58,424 nt of DNA from Gulosibacter hominis (GCF_904842695.1 NZ_CAJGWQ010000013.1:1-58424); one strand, 5' to 3'. Counted from the stretch's first letter, positions 8,253 through 17,847 are shown. Notes: a model not told the origin generated them from the letters alone. Numbers and translations: made by a program.

Positions 8253-9191
8253 TTATTTGGCCATCGAGTGCTGCAGCACCGCGATGAGCACCGGCGCCAC
8301 TCCCAGCGCCAAAAATGCGGGCAGGATGCAGGCACCAAGCGGCAGCATCAGCGCGGTTCCCAGCCGCGCCGCCGATTGCGCGGCTTCGGTGCGTGCCTGC
8401 CGCCGCTCGAGCGCGGCTTCACCGCGCAGCAGTTCGCCCGCGGCGACCCCGGCCGCTGCGGCGAGTTCAATGATTGGCTGCGCCCGTTCAAGCCCCGAGC
8501 GCTCCAATTGAAAATCTCGCAGCGTGTGTGCCGTTTCAGTCAGCACCTGTCGGGCATCGTTTCCCGAGCTCATCCCGGTTGCGACAAGATCGAGGCCGAA
8601 GCCGGGAGTGCGTGGATGCCGCGAGGCTCGACCCACGAGCACTCGGTTCCACCACCAGGCTGCCAGTAGCAGCAACAGCCCTATCGTCAACAGCACCCAA
8701 CCGACGATCCCGCCAAAAAGCACGCCGAAGGTGTCAAACCCCAGCACGCCCCCGAGGGCGATCCCAATGAACGGCAGCACCATCACCAGCCGCGCGGTGG
8801 CTGCGGGCCCCGCCAGGGCGACGGCAATTTCGCGCTCGGATGCACCGAGGTCGCGAAATCCTGCGGCCAGCTGTCGTAGCGATGCGCCCAGCGGTGCACC
8901 GGTTCGTTCGGTGAGCTGCCATAGCGCACCCAGTGCCCGCCACGCCTCGTGGTCGTCCTGTCGCAGAAAACTTGCCGGGTCTTCGCCCTGGGCAACGGCT
9001 CGCGCGAGCCGCTGCTCCATCGGCACGGTGGCGGCAGCGCGCCGACGTCGCGGGCGGGGTTCGGGCTCGTGTTCGGTGAATACCGCGAGCCGTGCCCACG
9101 CATCCGCCGGTGGACCACCGCCGGCCAATAGCGCCGCCAGCCGCTCAACCACCACCGCCACCTGTTCGGCCGGGTATCGCGCGACCGTCAT
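8253..9191 (-). CDS. Type II secretion system F-family (TadB/TadC-like) protein
   Basis: This 312-residue inner-membrane platform protein has an N-terminal soluble helical part, a paired central membrane hairpin (LVMVLPFIGIALGGVLGF and GWVLLTIGLLLLLAAWW), a second helical domain and a C-terminal membrane segment. Most Tad loci encode separate TadB and TadC; only one F-type protein is present here. Its ATG overlaps the TadA stop codon (TGATG), indicating translational coupling to the ATPase. Confidence 0.8.
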   Translation of the reverse strand: MTVARYPAEQVAVVVERLAALLAGGGPPADAWARLAVFTEHEPEPRPRRRRAAATVPMEQRLARAVAQGEDPASFLRQDDHEAWRALGALWQLTERTGAPLGASLRQLAAGFRDLGASEREIAVALAGPAATARLVMVLPFIGIALGGVLGFDTFGVLFGGIVGWVLLTIGLLLLLAAWWWNRVLVGRASRHPRTPGFGLDLVATGMSSGNDARQVLTETAHTLRDFQLERSGLERAQPIIELAAAAGVAAGELLRGEAALERRQARTEAAQSAARLGTALMLPLGACILPAFLALGVAPVLIAVLQHSMAK

Positions 9192-10273
9192 CAGCCCCGC
9201 TCCATCCGGCTGCCGCTGCGCACGCTGGTGATCCGCAGCCGCCCGGCATCGTCGACCCAAAACTCGCCCATATCCACCAGCTGCCGCAGTCCGTCGCGGC
9301 GCTCCACGTGCATCACCAGGTCGATGGCCGAAACCGTTTGCCGCGCCACCGCGGTTGCCGACATATTTGCCAGCGCGCCGAGTGCCTCGAGTCGAGCCGG
9401 CACATCCGCCAGTGAGTTGGCGTGTAGGGTGCCGGCACCGCCGTCGTGACCGGTGTTCAACGCGGCCAATAGTTCGCGCAGCTCAGCCCCGCGGCACTCT
9501 CCCAGTACCAGCCGGTCGGGGCGCATCCGTAGTGATTCCCGCACCAGTCTGGCGAGCGTCACCTCTCCCGCGCCCTCAATATTGGCCTGGCGGGCCTCGA
9601 GACTCACCACATGCGGGTGGTTGATGCGCAGCTCGGCGACATCTTCGATCACCACGATGCGTTCACTCGCCGGAGCTGATGCCAGCACCGCTCCCAGCAG
9701 CGTGGTTTTACCCGAACCGCCGGCGCCGGTGATGAGAATATTTGCCCGGTCGGCAACTGCCCGCTGCACGATCTCAGCCGCGCCCTCGTAAAAATATCCC
9801 GAACGGATGAGCTGCTGCAGATCTGGACGGGTGGCGCCCGGCGCCCGGATTGACAGCAGCGTGCCACGCACCGACACCGGCGGCAGCACGGCGTGCACGC
9901 GGATGCCATCCCCCACCCGCACATCAACCGCCGGATTGGCGTCGTCAAGGTGCCGCCCGCCCAGCGCCACTAACCGAACCGCCAATTCGCGAATTGCTCG
10001 CTCGTGCGGCGCCTGCCAGCCCTCCACTCGCACCGCACCGGCACCGCGGTCAATCCACAGCCCATCCATTGCGTTCACGAACAGGTCGGTTATCTCTGCA
10101 TCCGAGATAAAGCCGGCCAGCGGACCGAACGCCTCGGCCTGCCCGCGGGTGAGCTGGCGGCGCGGGCGCTCGTCGGCGCTGCGTCCCGGTATCGGCGCCA
10201 GATCGACGCTGGCTGGGCGGTCGGCGGCGGGCTGGACAACGAAGCGGTCAAGTGTTGCGACTGTGGCGTTCAT
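9191..10273 (-). CDS. tadA: TadA/CpaF-type secretion ATPase
   Basis: This 360-residue ATPase would power assembly of the pilus-like structure at the cytoplasmic face. The Walker A motif GAGGSGKT is at residues 183-190. VIEDVAEL and a LGECRGAE Walker B-like region follow, and then HDGGAGTLHANS, the His box of this family. The ATG at 10273 fits the family length; upstream extension of the frame reaches into the divergent acs promoter and is unlikely to be coding. The upstream Ssd/CpaE-like gene often found in such loci is absent. Confidence 0.85.
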   Translation of the reverse strand: MNATVATLDRFVVQPAADRPASVDLAPIPGRSADERPRRQLTRGQAEAFGPLAGFISDAEITDLFVNAMDGLWIDRGAGAVRVEGWQAPHERAIRELAVRLVALGGRHLDDANPAVDVRVGDGIRVHAVLPPVSVRGTLLSIRAPGATRPDLQQLIRSGYFYEGAAEIVQRAVADRANILITGAGGSGKTTLLGAVLASAPASERIVVIEDVAELRINHPHVVSLEARQANIEGAGEVTLARLVRESLRMRPDRLVLGECRGAELRELLAALNTGHDGGAGTLHANSLADVPARLEALGALANMSATAVARQTVSAIDLVMHVERRDGLRQLVDMGEFWVDDAGRLRITSVRSGSRMERG

Positions 10274-10531
10274 GGCGGCAAAGGTAGCGGCAGCTGTCCC
10301 CCACCCGCCCCGGACTCCGAGGTCTCTGTGGATAACAGCTTTCCCCAGCCCTCCCGGGCGGCCACCGCGCACCTGGCATCGGCCCACCCAACCAGCGCGC
10401 GCATCCAGCCCGCGCATCCCATACAGCGCCCCGCACCCCAATCGCTGCCGCCGTAATTTCGAGACACGATCATCCGCCATCAAAAGTGCGGGTATACACT
10501 CGGTCGCACGATCTCGCCAAAGGAGCCGAAG

Positions 10532-12502
10532 TTGACAAAAGCTGAAGAGCGCATTGCAAAACTCACCAACCCGATTGCATCGCACCCGCCCGCGGATGAA
10601 TTCATCGCCGGCACCCGCATCCCCGGTGATATCCGCAACCAGGCGCAGGCCGATCGACTCGAATTCTGGGCCGAGCGCGCACGCGAACTCGAGTGGGAAA
10701 CATCCTTCACCGAGACACTCGACTGGACAAATCCACCGTTTGCGAAATGGTTTGCCGATGGGACCCTGAACGCCAGCGTGAACTGTGTTGACCGCCACGT
10801 CGCCGCCGGCAACGGCGACCGGGTCGCGATTCACTGGATCGGTGAGCCTGGCGACACCCGCACGATCACCTACGCCGACCTCCACCGCGATGTGCAGCAG
10901 GCCGCCAATATGCTGCTGAACCTGGGAGTACGAGCCGGCGATGTCGTCGCCCTCTACCTACCGATGGTGCCCGAAACGGTGGTGGCGATGCTCGCCTGCG
11001 CGCGAATCGGTGCCACCCACTCGGTGATTTTCGGTGGTTTTTCACCCGAAGCAATCCGCCAGCGCCTCGATGATGCCGACGTCAAATTTGTGATCACCGC
11101 CAACGGCTCTAACCGCAAGGGCCGGGTTTTCCCGCTCAAAGAGGCCGTCGACACCGCCCTCGAGACGCCCGGACACTCGGTTGAGCGCGTGCTGGTGCTG
11201 CGCCGCCCCGACCACGAGGTCAACATGGTCGAGGGCCGCGATGTGTGGTGGCACGATGAGTTCGCCAAGGCCACCCCCGAGCACACCCCCGAAGCGTTCC
11301 CTGCCGAGCATCCGTTATTCATCCTGTACACCTCCGGCACCACCGGCAAAGCGAAGGGCCTGTGGCACTCAACCGGTGGCTACCTCACCCAGGTCGCCTT
11401 TACCACCCGCACCAGCTTCGACCTGCGCGACGACGATGTGTACTGGGCCACCGCTGATGTCGGGTGGATCACCGGCCACAGCTACCTCGTGTACGGCCCG
11501 CTGCTCAACGGCGCCACCCAGGTGATGTACGAGGGCTCGCACGACTACCCCTCCCTCGACCGCTGGTTCGAAATCATTGAAGAGTACGGCGTCACCATTT
11601 TTTATGCCGCGCCCACCGCAATCCGCGGATTCATGCGCGCCGGACGCGCCATCCCCGCTCGCCACGACCTATCGAGCCTGCGCCTGCTCGGATCGGTTGG
11701 CGAGCCAATCAACCCCGAGGCCTGGCAGTGGTATCACGAGGTCATCGGCGGCGGGCGCTGTCCGATTGCCGACACCTGGTGGCAGACCGAAACCGGCGCA
11801 CACATGATCGCCCCAATCCCCACCCAGGATGCGCTCAAGGCCGGCTCTGCCCAGCGCCCCGTTCCCGGCGTGGAGATTGAGGTTGTGAACGAGCAGGGCG
11901 AGCGAGTCGACCCGGGTGAGATGGGGCTGCTCACCATCACCGAGCCGTGGCCGTCGATGGCGCGCGGCATTTGGGGCGATGATGAGCGATTCATCGAAAC
12001 CTACTGGTCGCAGTTCCCGGGCCGCTATTTTGCGGGCGACGGCGCCGGAGTCGACCTGGACGGTGACCTGTGGCTGCTCGGCCGCGTCGATGACGTCATG
12101 AACGTTTCAGGGCACCGACTGTCGACCACCGAAATTGAGGGCGTGCTGGTCGAGCATCCGCTCACCGCTGAGGCTGCCGTGGTCGGGGCCAACGATGAAA
12201 CCACCGGGCAGGCCGTGGTGGCTTTTGTTGTGCTCAAACAGTCGCAGCTCGAAGCCGCGAGCGGTGTGGATGTACCGCAAGAGCTGCGCGAATATGTGGC
12301 CAAGCGCATCGGCAAAATCGCCCGCCCGCGCAACCTCTACGTTGTTGATGAGCTGCCAAAGACACGCTCTGGAAAAATCATGCGCCGACTGCTGCGCAAC
12401 GCCGCCGACAATGAGCCGGTTGGCGACACTTCAACGCTGACGGATGCATCGGTAATGGATGCGATCGTGCAACTGGTTGCGGACGATCGCGCGAAAGCAT
12501 AG
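10532..12502 (+). CDS. acs: Acetyl-CoA synthetase
   Basis: This 656-residue AMP-forming acetate:CoA ligase converts acetate, ATP and CoA to acetyl-CoA. The AMP-binding signature YTSGTTGKAKG lies near residue 265. WWQTETG comes later, and the C-terminal acetylatable-lysine motif RSGKIMRR is near residue 611. The length is typical of bacterial Acs. It starts at TTG (10532) behind an AAAGGAG ribosome-binding site. A TATACA -10-like element is visible just upstream. Together with pta and ackA in this window it gives both high- and low-affinity acetate routes. Confidence 0.96.
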   Translation: MTKAEERIAKLTNPIASHPPADEFIAGTRIPGDIRNQAQADRLEFWAERARELEWETSFTETLDWTNPPFAKWFADGTLNASVNCVDRHVAAGNGDRVAIHWIGEPGDTRTITYADLHRDVQQAANMLLNLGVRAGDVVALYLPMVPETVVAMLACARIGATHSVIFGGFSPEAIRQRLDDADVKFVITANGSNRKGRVFPLKEAVDTALETPGHSVERVLVLRRPDHEVNMVEGRDVWWHDEFAKATPEHTPEAFPAEHPLFILYTSGTTGKAKGLWHSTGGYLTQVAFTTRTSFDLRDDDVYWATADVGWITGHSYLVYGPLLNGATQVMYEGSHDYPSLDRWFEIIEEYGVTIFYAAPTAIRGFMRAGRAIPARHDLSSLRLLGSVGEPINPEAWQWYHEVIGGGRCPIADTWWQTETGAHMIAPIPTQDALKAGSAQRPVPGVEIEVVNEQGERVDPGEMGLLTITEPWPSMARGIWGDDERFIETYWSQFPGRYFAGDGAGVDLDGDLWLLGRVDDVMNVSGHRLSTTEIEGVLVEHPLTAEAAVVGANDETTGQAVVAFVVLKQSQLEAASGVDVPQELREYVAKRIGKIARPRNLYVVDELPKTRSGKIMRRLLRNAADNEPVGDTSTLTDASVMDAIVQLVADDRAKA

Positions 12503-12519
12503 CCAGAGCCGCAGAAAAC

Positions 12520-12558
12520 GGTGCGCGCCCGGCTCTGCCGTGGGCGCGCACCTTTTTT
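12520..12558. terminator. Bidirectional intrinsic terminator
   Basis: GGTGCGCGCCC (12520-12530) pairs with GGGCGCGCACC (12542-12552). Six Ts follow on the plus strand, and GTTTTCT follows on the minus strand. It therefore serves both acs and the convergent ridA operon. Confidence 0.9.
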
Positions 12559-12586
12559 AAGAGCTAATTCTTTGACGACGCAAGCT

Positions 12587-13048
12587 CTAGTGGTAGTCGA
12601 CCTCGAGCTCGAGCTCGACCGGCGCATCCAGTGGCAGCACCGCCACGCCGACGGCCGAACGTACATGCTGGCCGCGATCACCAAAAATTTTGCCGAGCAG
12701 TTCGCTGGCACCGTTCGCCACCAGTGGCTGCTGGATGAACTGCGGGTCGGATGCGACAAACACCACCACTTTCACCACGCGGGTAATGCGGTCGAGATCA
12801 CCGATTTCCGCTTTGATGGCAGCGAGCGCGTTGAGCACCGAGGTGGCGGCAAATTCCTGTGCTTGCTCGAGCGAAATTTCAGCACCGAGCTTGCCGGTTG
12901 CCGGCAGTTGCCCGGCAACGAACGGTAGCTGGCCGGATGTGATGGCGCGGCCGTTTTTTGCGATCGCCGGCACATAGGCGGCAACTGGAGCGGCTACCTG
13001 GGGAAGCTCCATGCCGAGTTCGGCGAGACGGGTTTCGATCTTGCTCAT
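12587..13048 (-). CDS. RidA family protein
   Basis: This 153-residue YjgF/YER057c/UK114 protein belongs to a family whose archetype RidA hydrolyses reactive enamine/imine intermediates from PLP enzymes. It is of the longer subgroup with an N-terminal helix (KIETRLAELGMELP). Visible features are ITSGQLPFV near the start of the barrel and AVGVAVLPLDAPVELE at the C-terminus. The arginine that binds the carboxylate in canonical RidA is not in its usual context, so true deaminase activity is uncertain. Its start overlaps the preceding small gene by 4 nt. Confidence 0.85.
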   Translation of the reverse strand: MSKIETRLAELGMELPQVAAPVAAYVPAIAKNGRAITSGQLPFVAGQLPATGKLGAEISLEQAQEFAATSVLNALAAIKAEIGDLDRITRVVKVVVFVASDPQFIQQPLVANGASELLGKIFGDRGQHVRSAVGVAVLPLDAPVELELEVDYH

Positions 13049-13218
13049 GCGTTTTGCTCACTCTCGTCACTTAGCGGACGCTTCAGGTAGGCGACAGTGC
13101 CTCCCTGCTCGTTCACGATGATCTGCACGAGCTCCCAGCCCTTGGCTCCCCAGTTATTGAGGATCGCTCCGGGAGTGTGCAGCGGCAGCGGTGTGATGAA
13201 GTACTCCCACTTCTGCAT
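13045..13218 (-). CDS. DUF4177-like small protein
   Basis: This 57-residue protein begins MQKWEYFITPL and contains GAKGWELVQI, the short pattern of the DUF4177 family of unknown function. A strong AAAAGGAA site precedes the ATG. The last four bases overlap the RidA start (ATGA), so the two are translationally coupled. Confidence 0.8.
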   Translation of the reverse strand: MQKWEYFITPLPLHTPGAILNNWGAKGWELVQIIVNEQGGTVAYLKRPLSDESEQNA

Positions 13219-13355
13219 GTCATTCCTTTTCTGCTGGTGGACGCGGTCTTTACAGCGGTTCACGACACCCAAACTGGGCCTTCGCTGGCCAGCCTCTGGA
13301 TGGAGATAGCAAAGATTTCTGTCCGAAACACCGGTTCCCCACTACTCTAGAGGTC

Positions 13356-15944
13356 ATGCCTTCCAACTCATCAACTGCGCCGAAGCGCAATGTCCTTGCC
13401 TCAGTGCTTGGGCTGCTCGGCATGAGCGGGATCGCCGGTGTACTCGTGGCCGCGATGATGACGCCAATTCTGGCCGTCGCTGGTGTGACCGCGAACTCTA
13501 CGATCACGTTGTTCGAATCGCTTCCCGACTACCTTGAAATCACGCCGCTGCAGCAAAAAACTGAGCTGTACGCGAAGCGTGGCGACAAGGAAGAGAAGAT
13601 CGCCGAGTTCTACTCACAGAACCGCGTTGAGGTTCCGCTCGACCAGATGTCGCCCTACCTACAGGATGCGGTCATCGCCACCGAAGACCCGCGCTTTTAT
13701 GAGCACGGTGGTGTGGATGTGATGTCGGCGACGCGTGCGGTGCTCGAGTCGGTTGTGAGCGATAGCGGTAGCGGTGCATCGACCATCACGATGCAGTACG
13801 TGCGTAACCAGCGCGTGCAGGCAGCCGAAGCAATCCTCGACCCAGTGGAGCGCCAGCAGGCGTTCAACGAAGCGACCGAACGGTCGGCTGGCCGTAAGCT
13901 GCAGGAGATGCGCCTGGCCATCGGTGTTGAGAAGCAGTACTCAAAAGACCAGATCCTCGAGGGGTATCTGAACATCGCACTTTTCGGTGGCCAGATCTAC
14001 GGTGTCGAGTCGGCGGCCCAGTACTACTTCGGTAAGCCCGCGAAAGATCTGACCCTGGCCGAAGCCGCGCTGATCGGTGGCATGGTGCAGGAACCCAACG
14101 CTTTCCGCATCGACGACGAAGAAAACATCCCGGCTGCAACCGACCGCCGCAACTATGTGCTTCGCCGCATGTATGAAGAAGGCAAGATCAAAAAGGACGA
14201 GTACGAACAGGCTCGCGACTCCGCGATCGAACCGAAGATCACACCCGCCCGTCACGGCTGCATGAACGCAACAAACAACACGCAGTTCTTCTGTGACTAT
14301 GTGCGCAAGGTCATCGAAAACGACCCCGCCTTCGGTGCGACTTATGAAGAGCGACTGTTTAACTTCCAGTCGAAGGGCTACCAGATCCACACCACGCTCG
14401 ACCTCGAGCTGCAGGATCAGGTCACGAATGTGCTCAACCAGTATGTGCCGAAATCGGTCGACTATATGAAACTCGGGGCCGCAGTGTCTGCGGTCGAGCC
14501 GGGAACCGGCCGCATCCTGGCCATGGCCCAAAACAAAGACTTTGACGAAACCAGCGAAGCCGCCAAAAACCCGAACGCCACCTCGGTGAACTACAACGCC
14601 GACAAGAAGTACGGCCAGTCGGGAGGCTTCCCAGCGGGGTCAACCTATAAGGTCTTCACACTCGCCAACTGGATTCAATCCGGGCACTCGGTGAACGAAA
14701 CCGTGAACGCGCGAAATCGTGTTTTTGACCAGTCGAAATTCCAAGATTCCTGCGGTAAGGATGCGCCCTATGGCGGCGGCTGGGATGTGAACAACGACGG
14801 CAACCAGAGTTTTGGCACGGTAACGGCCGTTCAAGCCACGACACAGTCGATTAACACCGCCTATGCGGCAATGGCCGAGCAGCTCGACCAGTGTGTGACG
14901 CGCGATATTGCTGTCGATCTCGGTGCACACCGCGCCGACGGCCAAGAAAGCAGCTCTTACCCCTCGGATATTCTCGGCACCAACGAAATCGCACCGATGT
15001 CGATGGCCACGGCCTACGCCGGTTTCGCGAACCAGGGTGAGTCATGCTCGCCAGTGGCCATCGAATCGATTTCGCTCCGCGACGGCACTGAGATCGACCC
15101 GCCCGAATCGAAGTGTAAACAGGTCATCAGCAAGGACGTCGCTAACGCCGTTAACTACGTGCTCAAGCAGGTGACCACCTCGGGCTTCAGTACCGCATCG
15201 AACCCGGGTATGGGCCCGCTCATCGGTAAGACAGGTACCACCGACAACGCCCGCGACACCTGGAGCATCATGTCCAGCACCGGGATCTCACTGGCGGTGT
15301 GGGTTGGCAACACCGATAAGCAGTACATGTACACCGATGATGCGGGCGACAAGCACTACGACTGGGTTTCGCTCTACAACGTTGGTTTCAATGGCGTGAG
15401 TGGCACGCAGGCCCGTCACTACATCGCGCACGACATTCTCGCCTACGCCATCCCGAAATACGGCGCGGAAGACTGGCCCGAACCAAACCCCGAGGCGCTG
15501 CAGACCCCGAAGGCGAATGTTCCCGACGTCACCGGTATGAGCATCGAGGCCGCCACCACGGCGCTCGAAGAGGCCGGATTCGCGGTCTCTGTTGGCAGCT
15601 CGGTTGATTCCAGCCAGCCTGCGAACACGGTGGCAAAAACCAGCCCCGCCGCCAACACCAGCGTCCCGAAGGGCAGCGAAGTGACAATTTCGCCCTCGAA
15701 CGGCCGCAAACCCAACCAGCGGCAACAGCCCTCGACCGGCGACCATTCCATGCCAGACGTCACCGGTATGACGCTCGACGAAGCACAGTCGGCGCTCCGC
15801 AGCGCTGGCTTTGTGAACGGCGGTAACAACTGGTACCAGGCCACCGACCGCAATGGTCAGCCGGGTAAGGTCACTCGCACCGACCCACCCGCCGGGTCGA
15901 TGCTCACAAAGGATGCGAAGATCACCATCTATGTCGGTCAATAA
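13356..15944 (+). CDS. Class A penicillin-binding protein with PASTA domains
   Basis: This 862-residue bifunctional peptidoglycan synthase is anchored by one N-terminal membrane helix. The glycosyltransferase (GT51) domain includes ATEDPRFYEHGGVD near residue 107. The transpeptidase domain has the active-site STYK near residue 428, SIN near 498 and KTGT near 624. Two C-terminal PASTA domains (VPDVTGMSIEAA and MPDVTGMTLDEA) sense cell-wall fragments in related proteins. Domain order matches actinobacterial PonA1/PonA2-type enzymes. It overlaps the next gene by 14 nt. Confidence 0.95.
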   Translation: MPSNSSTAPKRNVLASVLGLLGMSGIAGVLVAAMMTPILAVAGVTANSTITLFESLPDYLEITPLQQKTELYAKRGDKEEKIAEFYSQNRVEVPLDQMSPYLQDAVIATEDPRFYEHGGVDVMSATRAVLESVVSDSGSGASTITMQYVRNQRVQAAEAILDPVERQQAFNEATERSAGRKLQEMRLAIGVEKQYSKDQILEGYLNIALFGGQIYGVESAAQYYFGKPAKDLTLAEAALIGGMVQEPNAFRIDDEENIPAATDRRNYVLRRMYEEGKIKKDEYEQARDSAIEPKITPARHGCMNATNNTQFFCDYVRKVIENDPAFGATYEERLFNFQSKGYQIHTTLDLELQDQVTNVLNQYVPKSVDYMKLGAAVSAVEPGTGRILAMAQNKDFDETSEAAKNPNATSVNYNADKKYGQSGGFPAGSTYKVFTLANWIQSGHSVNETVNARNRVFDQSKFQDSCGKDAPYGGGWDVNNDGNQSFGTVTAVQATTQSINTAYAAMAEQLDQCVTRDIAVDLGAHRADGQESSSYPSDILGTNEIAPMSMATAYAGFANQGESCSPVAIESISLRDGTEIDPPESKCKQVISKDVANAVNYVLKQVTTSGFSTASNPGMGPLIGKTGTTDNARDTWSIMSSTGISLAVWVGNTDKQYMYTDDAGDKHYDWVSLYNVGFNGVSGTQARHYIAHDILAYAIPKYGAEDWPEPNPEALQTPKANVPDVTGMSIEAATTALEEAGFAVSVGSSVDSSQPANTVAKTSPAANTSVPKGSEVTISPSNGRKPNQRQQPSTGDHSMPDVTGMTLDEAQSALRSAGFVNGGNNWYQATDRNGQPGKVTRTDPPAGSMLTKDAKITIYVGQ

Positions 15945-16860
15945 GATCATCCGTCCACTCGGCATTGGGGCCGCCGCCATCTTTGGTGGCGGCCTCGCCA
16001 TTACCGGGTGGGCCGCGGGTATTGAGCGCCGCCGCTTCGTGCTGCGCAACTATCAGATTCCAGCGCTGCCGGCAGGGTCGGAACCACTGCGCATCCTGCA
16101 CCTGGCCGATTTTCATCTGGCCCCCGGGCAGCGAAAAAAGATCCGTTTTGTGCGACAGCTCGCCGATCTCGCACCCGATCTGGTCGTGCTCACCGGTGAC
16201 AATTACGGCCATCGGGATGCATTCTCCGAGCTGGTTGAAATACTGGCACCTTTCCGTGACGTGCCAGGAATCTCGGTGTTCGGGTCAAACGACTACTACG
16301 AACCGGTGCTGAAAAATCCGCTCACCTATATATTCCCGGGCGAGCGCAAACCCGCGACACAGCCGAAACTCAACACGGATGAACTGCGCTGGCTGCTATT
16401 CGATCAATTCGGTTGGCATGACCTCACCAACACCGCGGTCGAGGTCACCGCGGCCGGGCATCGGATTCGTGCGATCGGGGTGGATGATCCCCACATCAAA
16501 CGCGACCGCCTCGCCACGGCGCTTGAGCACTTCACTGAGCTGCCAGCGCATCCAACCGATATTGTGCTGGGGCTCGTGCACGCCCCCTACCAGCGCATCC
16601 TGGATGCATACGCCGGGCTCGACGGTATGGCGCTGATGCTCGCCGGACACACGCACGGTGGCCAGGTGTGTTTGCCCGGAGGTCGCGCGATTGTGTCGAA
16701 CTGTGATCTGCCGCCGGAATATGCCGGCGGGCTCAATGATTGGCGCGGTGTGCCGCTGCATGTTTCGCGTGGATTGGGCACCTCAATTTATGCACCGGTG
16801 CGCACCTTCTGTGCCCCGGAGGCGTCGTTGATCACACTGCAGGCACAGGATGCGATATAG
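15931..16860 (+). CDS. Membrane-anchored metallophosphoesterase
   Basis: This 309-residue calcineurin-like phosphoesterase has an N-terminal membrane segment. Metal-ligand motifs are HLADFH (Asp60, His62), LTGDN (Asp90), GSNDYY in place of the common GNHD, and GHTHGGQ towards the C-terminus. The arrangement resembles the YkuE/YaeI-like group. The ATG at 15931 lies inside the 3' end of the PBP gene. That coupling to a PBP is common in actinobacteria and suggests an envelope role, but the substrate is unknown. Confidence 0.9.
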   Translation: MSVNKIIRPLGIGAAAIFGGGLAITGWAAGIERRRFVLRNYQIPALPAGSEPLRILHLADFHLAPGQRKKIRFVRQLADLAPDLVVLTGDNYGHRDAFSELVEILAPFRDVPGISVFGSNDYYEPVLKNPLTYIFPGERKPATQPKLNTDELRWLLFDQFGWHDLTNTAVEVTAAGHRIRAIGVDDPHIKRDRLATALEHFTELPAHPTDIVLGLVHAPYQRILDAYAGLDGMALMLAGHTHGGQVCLPGGRAIVSNCDLPPEYAGGLNDWRGVPLHVSRGLGTSIYAPVRTFCAPEASLITLQAQDAI

Positions 16861-16886
16861 TGGTTCAGTTGCCGTTCGAGGCATCA

Positions 16887-16961
<75 letters not shown>

Positions 16962-16966
16962 TGAGC

Positions 16967-16995
16967 AAGGAGCCACCGCGAGGTGGCTCCTTTTT
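16967..16995 (+). terminator. Intrinsic terminator of tRNA-Pro
   Basis: GGAGCCACC (16969-16977) pairs with GGTGGCTCC (16982-16990), followed by five Ts. Confidence 0.93.
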
Positions 16996-17087
16996 GCTGC
17001 CCGCGCGCTTTTTTGCTGCCCGCGCGCCTGCACTCAACCCCGCACCTGCATCCCCGCATCGCACCCGCATCCCCGCCTCGCGCCCAA

Positions 17088-17141
17088 CCCGGCACCTCCA
17101 CCAAACCCGGCACCTCCACCAAACCCGGCACCTCCACCAAA
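17088..17141. repeat. Three perfect 18-bp tandem repeats
   Basis: CCCGGCACCTCCACCAAA is repeated without change at 17088-17105, 17106-17123 and 17124-17141. In one plus-strand frame it reads as a Pro/Ala repeat, but no start, ribosome-binding site or conserved domain accompanies it. Confidence 0.92.
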
Positions 17142-17202
17142 TGACCCTGTTACCAGCAAATGACCCTGCTGTAACAGGGTCACTTCGTAGTTAGAGGGTC
17201 AC
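17142..17202. repeat. TGACCCT inverted-repeat cluster
   Basis: TGACCCTGTTAC (17142-17153) is perfectly inverted as GTAACAGGGTCA (17171-17182). Further copies of TGACCCT lie at 17161-17167 and, inverted, at 17196-17202. There are thus two direct and two inverted copies. It could fold as a hairpin or bind a dimeric protein; the function is unknown. Confidence 0.8.
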
Positions 17203-17295
17203 TTGCCGGAAGGGGCGGGCGGGCGCGGGGCGGGGGCCCGAGCCAGAAGGGATGCGGCGCGGGGCGGGCGAGCCCGGCCCCCGGGCAGCACGGCG

Positions 17296-17847
17296 CTAGT
17301 CGTCGAGCGCGTCAAACGCGTCGTCTTCGCCATCCCAGTCGTCCGAGTCTTCCACCGCGTCAGCAAGCGCATGCAGCGACTCGAGATATGCATCAACCGG
17401 GAACGGCGGAAACTTCCCAGCGAGCATCTTCTCGTTCGTAACCGCATCCCAGTCGTACACCAGCGACACATAGGTGCTGTCGTCGCTCTCGGGTTCGAGC
17501 ACCCAGGTCCACTGCACGCCGTGTGGTTCGCTGCCTGGACGCGCCGGCATCCACCCGATAGCGCGGTCGGCTTCAAAACGAGTGACGTGGTTGTCCATCT
17601 GGTAGTCGCCACCCATTTTTTCGGAGTACATATTCATCGTGAACACGTCGTCGACCTTCGTCACCGGTTCGGTTCCAGCCACTGGCCCGCGCACCATGTC
17701 CATCCCGTCGGCTTCCACCTGCTGATTCGGGTCGGCCAGCAGCGCAAAGATGTCCTCTGCGGGCGCATGAATCAGGCGCCCCACCGTGAGGGTGCGCCCC
17801 TCAATTGTCACGTTCTCGGCGCTCACGCGCTCGAAGCCTTCAACCAT
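17296..17847 (-). CDS. SRPBCC-family protein
   Basis: This 183-residue protein is predicted to adopt the START/Bet v 1-like fold. It opens VGRLIHAPAEDIFALLADP, the classic first strand and helix of polyketide-cyclase/dehydrase-type SRPBCC proteins, and includes HGVQWTWVLEPE and YVSLVYDWD. Such proteins bind hydrophobic ligands. The C-terminus is unusually acidic (EDSDDWDGEDDAFDALDD). No ligand can be inferred. It stands downstream of thymidine kinase on the same strand. Confidence 0.82.
   Translation of the reverse strand: MVEGFERVSAENVTIEGRTLTVGRLIHAPAEDIFALLADPNQQVEADGMDMVRGPVAGTEPVTKVDDVFTMNMYSEKMGGDYQMDNHVTRFEADRAIGWMPARPGSEPHGVQWTWVLEPESDDSTYVSLVYDWDAVTNEKMLAGKFPPFPVDAYLESLHALADAVEDSDDWDGEDDAFDALDD

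Larger units (their letters stand above)
16996..17295. other. Repeat-rich intergenic region
   Basis: No credible gene is present. The stretch begins with a short duplicated CTGCCCGCGCGC block and C-rich CATCCCCGC words. It then holds the 18-bp tandem repeat and the TGACCCT inverted repeats listed separately, and ends in a GGGCGGG-rich tract. Confidence 0.7.

Noticed and set aside
17088-17141. Possible CRISPR array
   Set aside because: The 18-bp units are contiguous with no spacers, and no cas gene is present.
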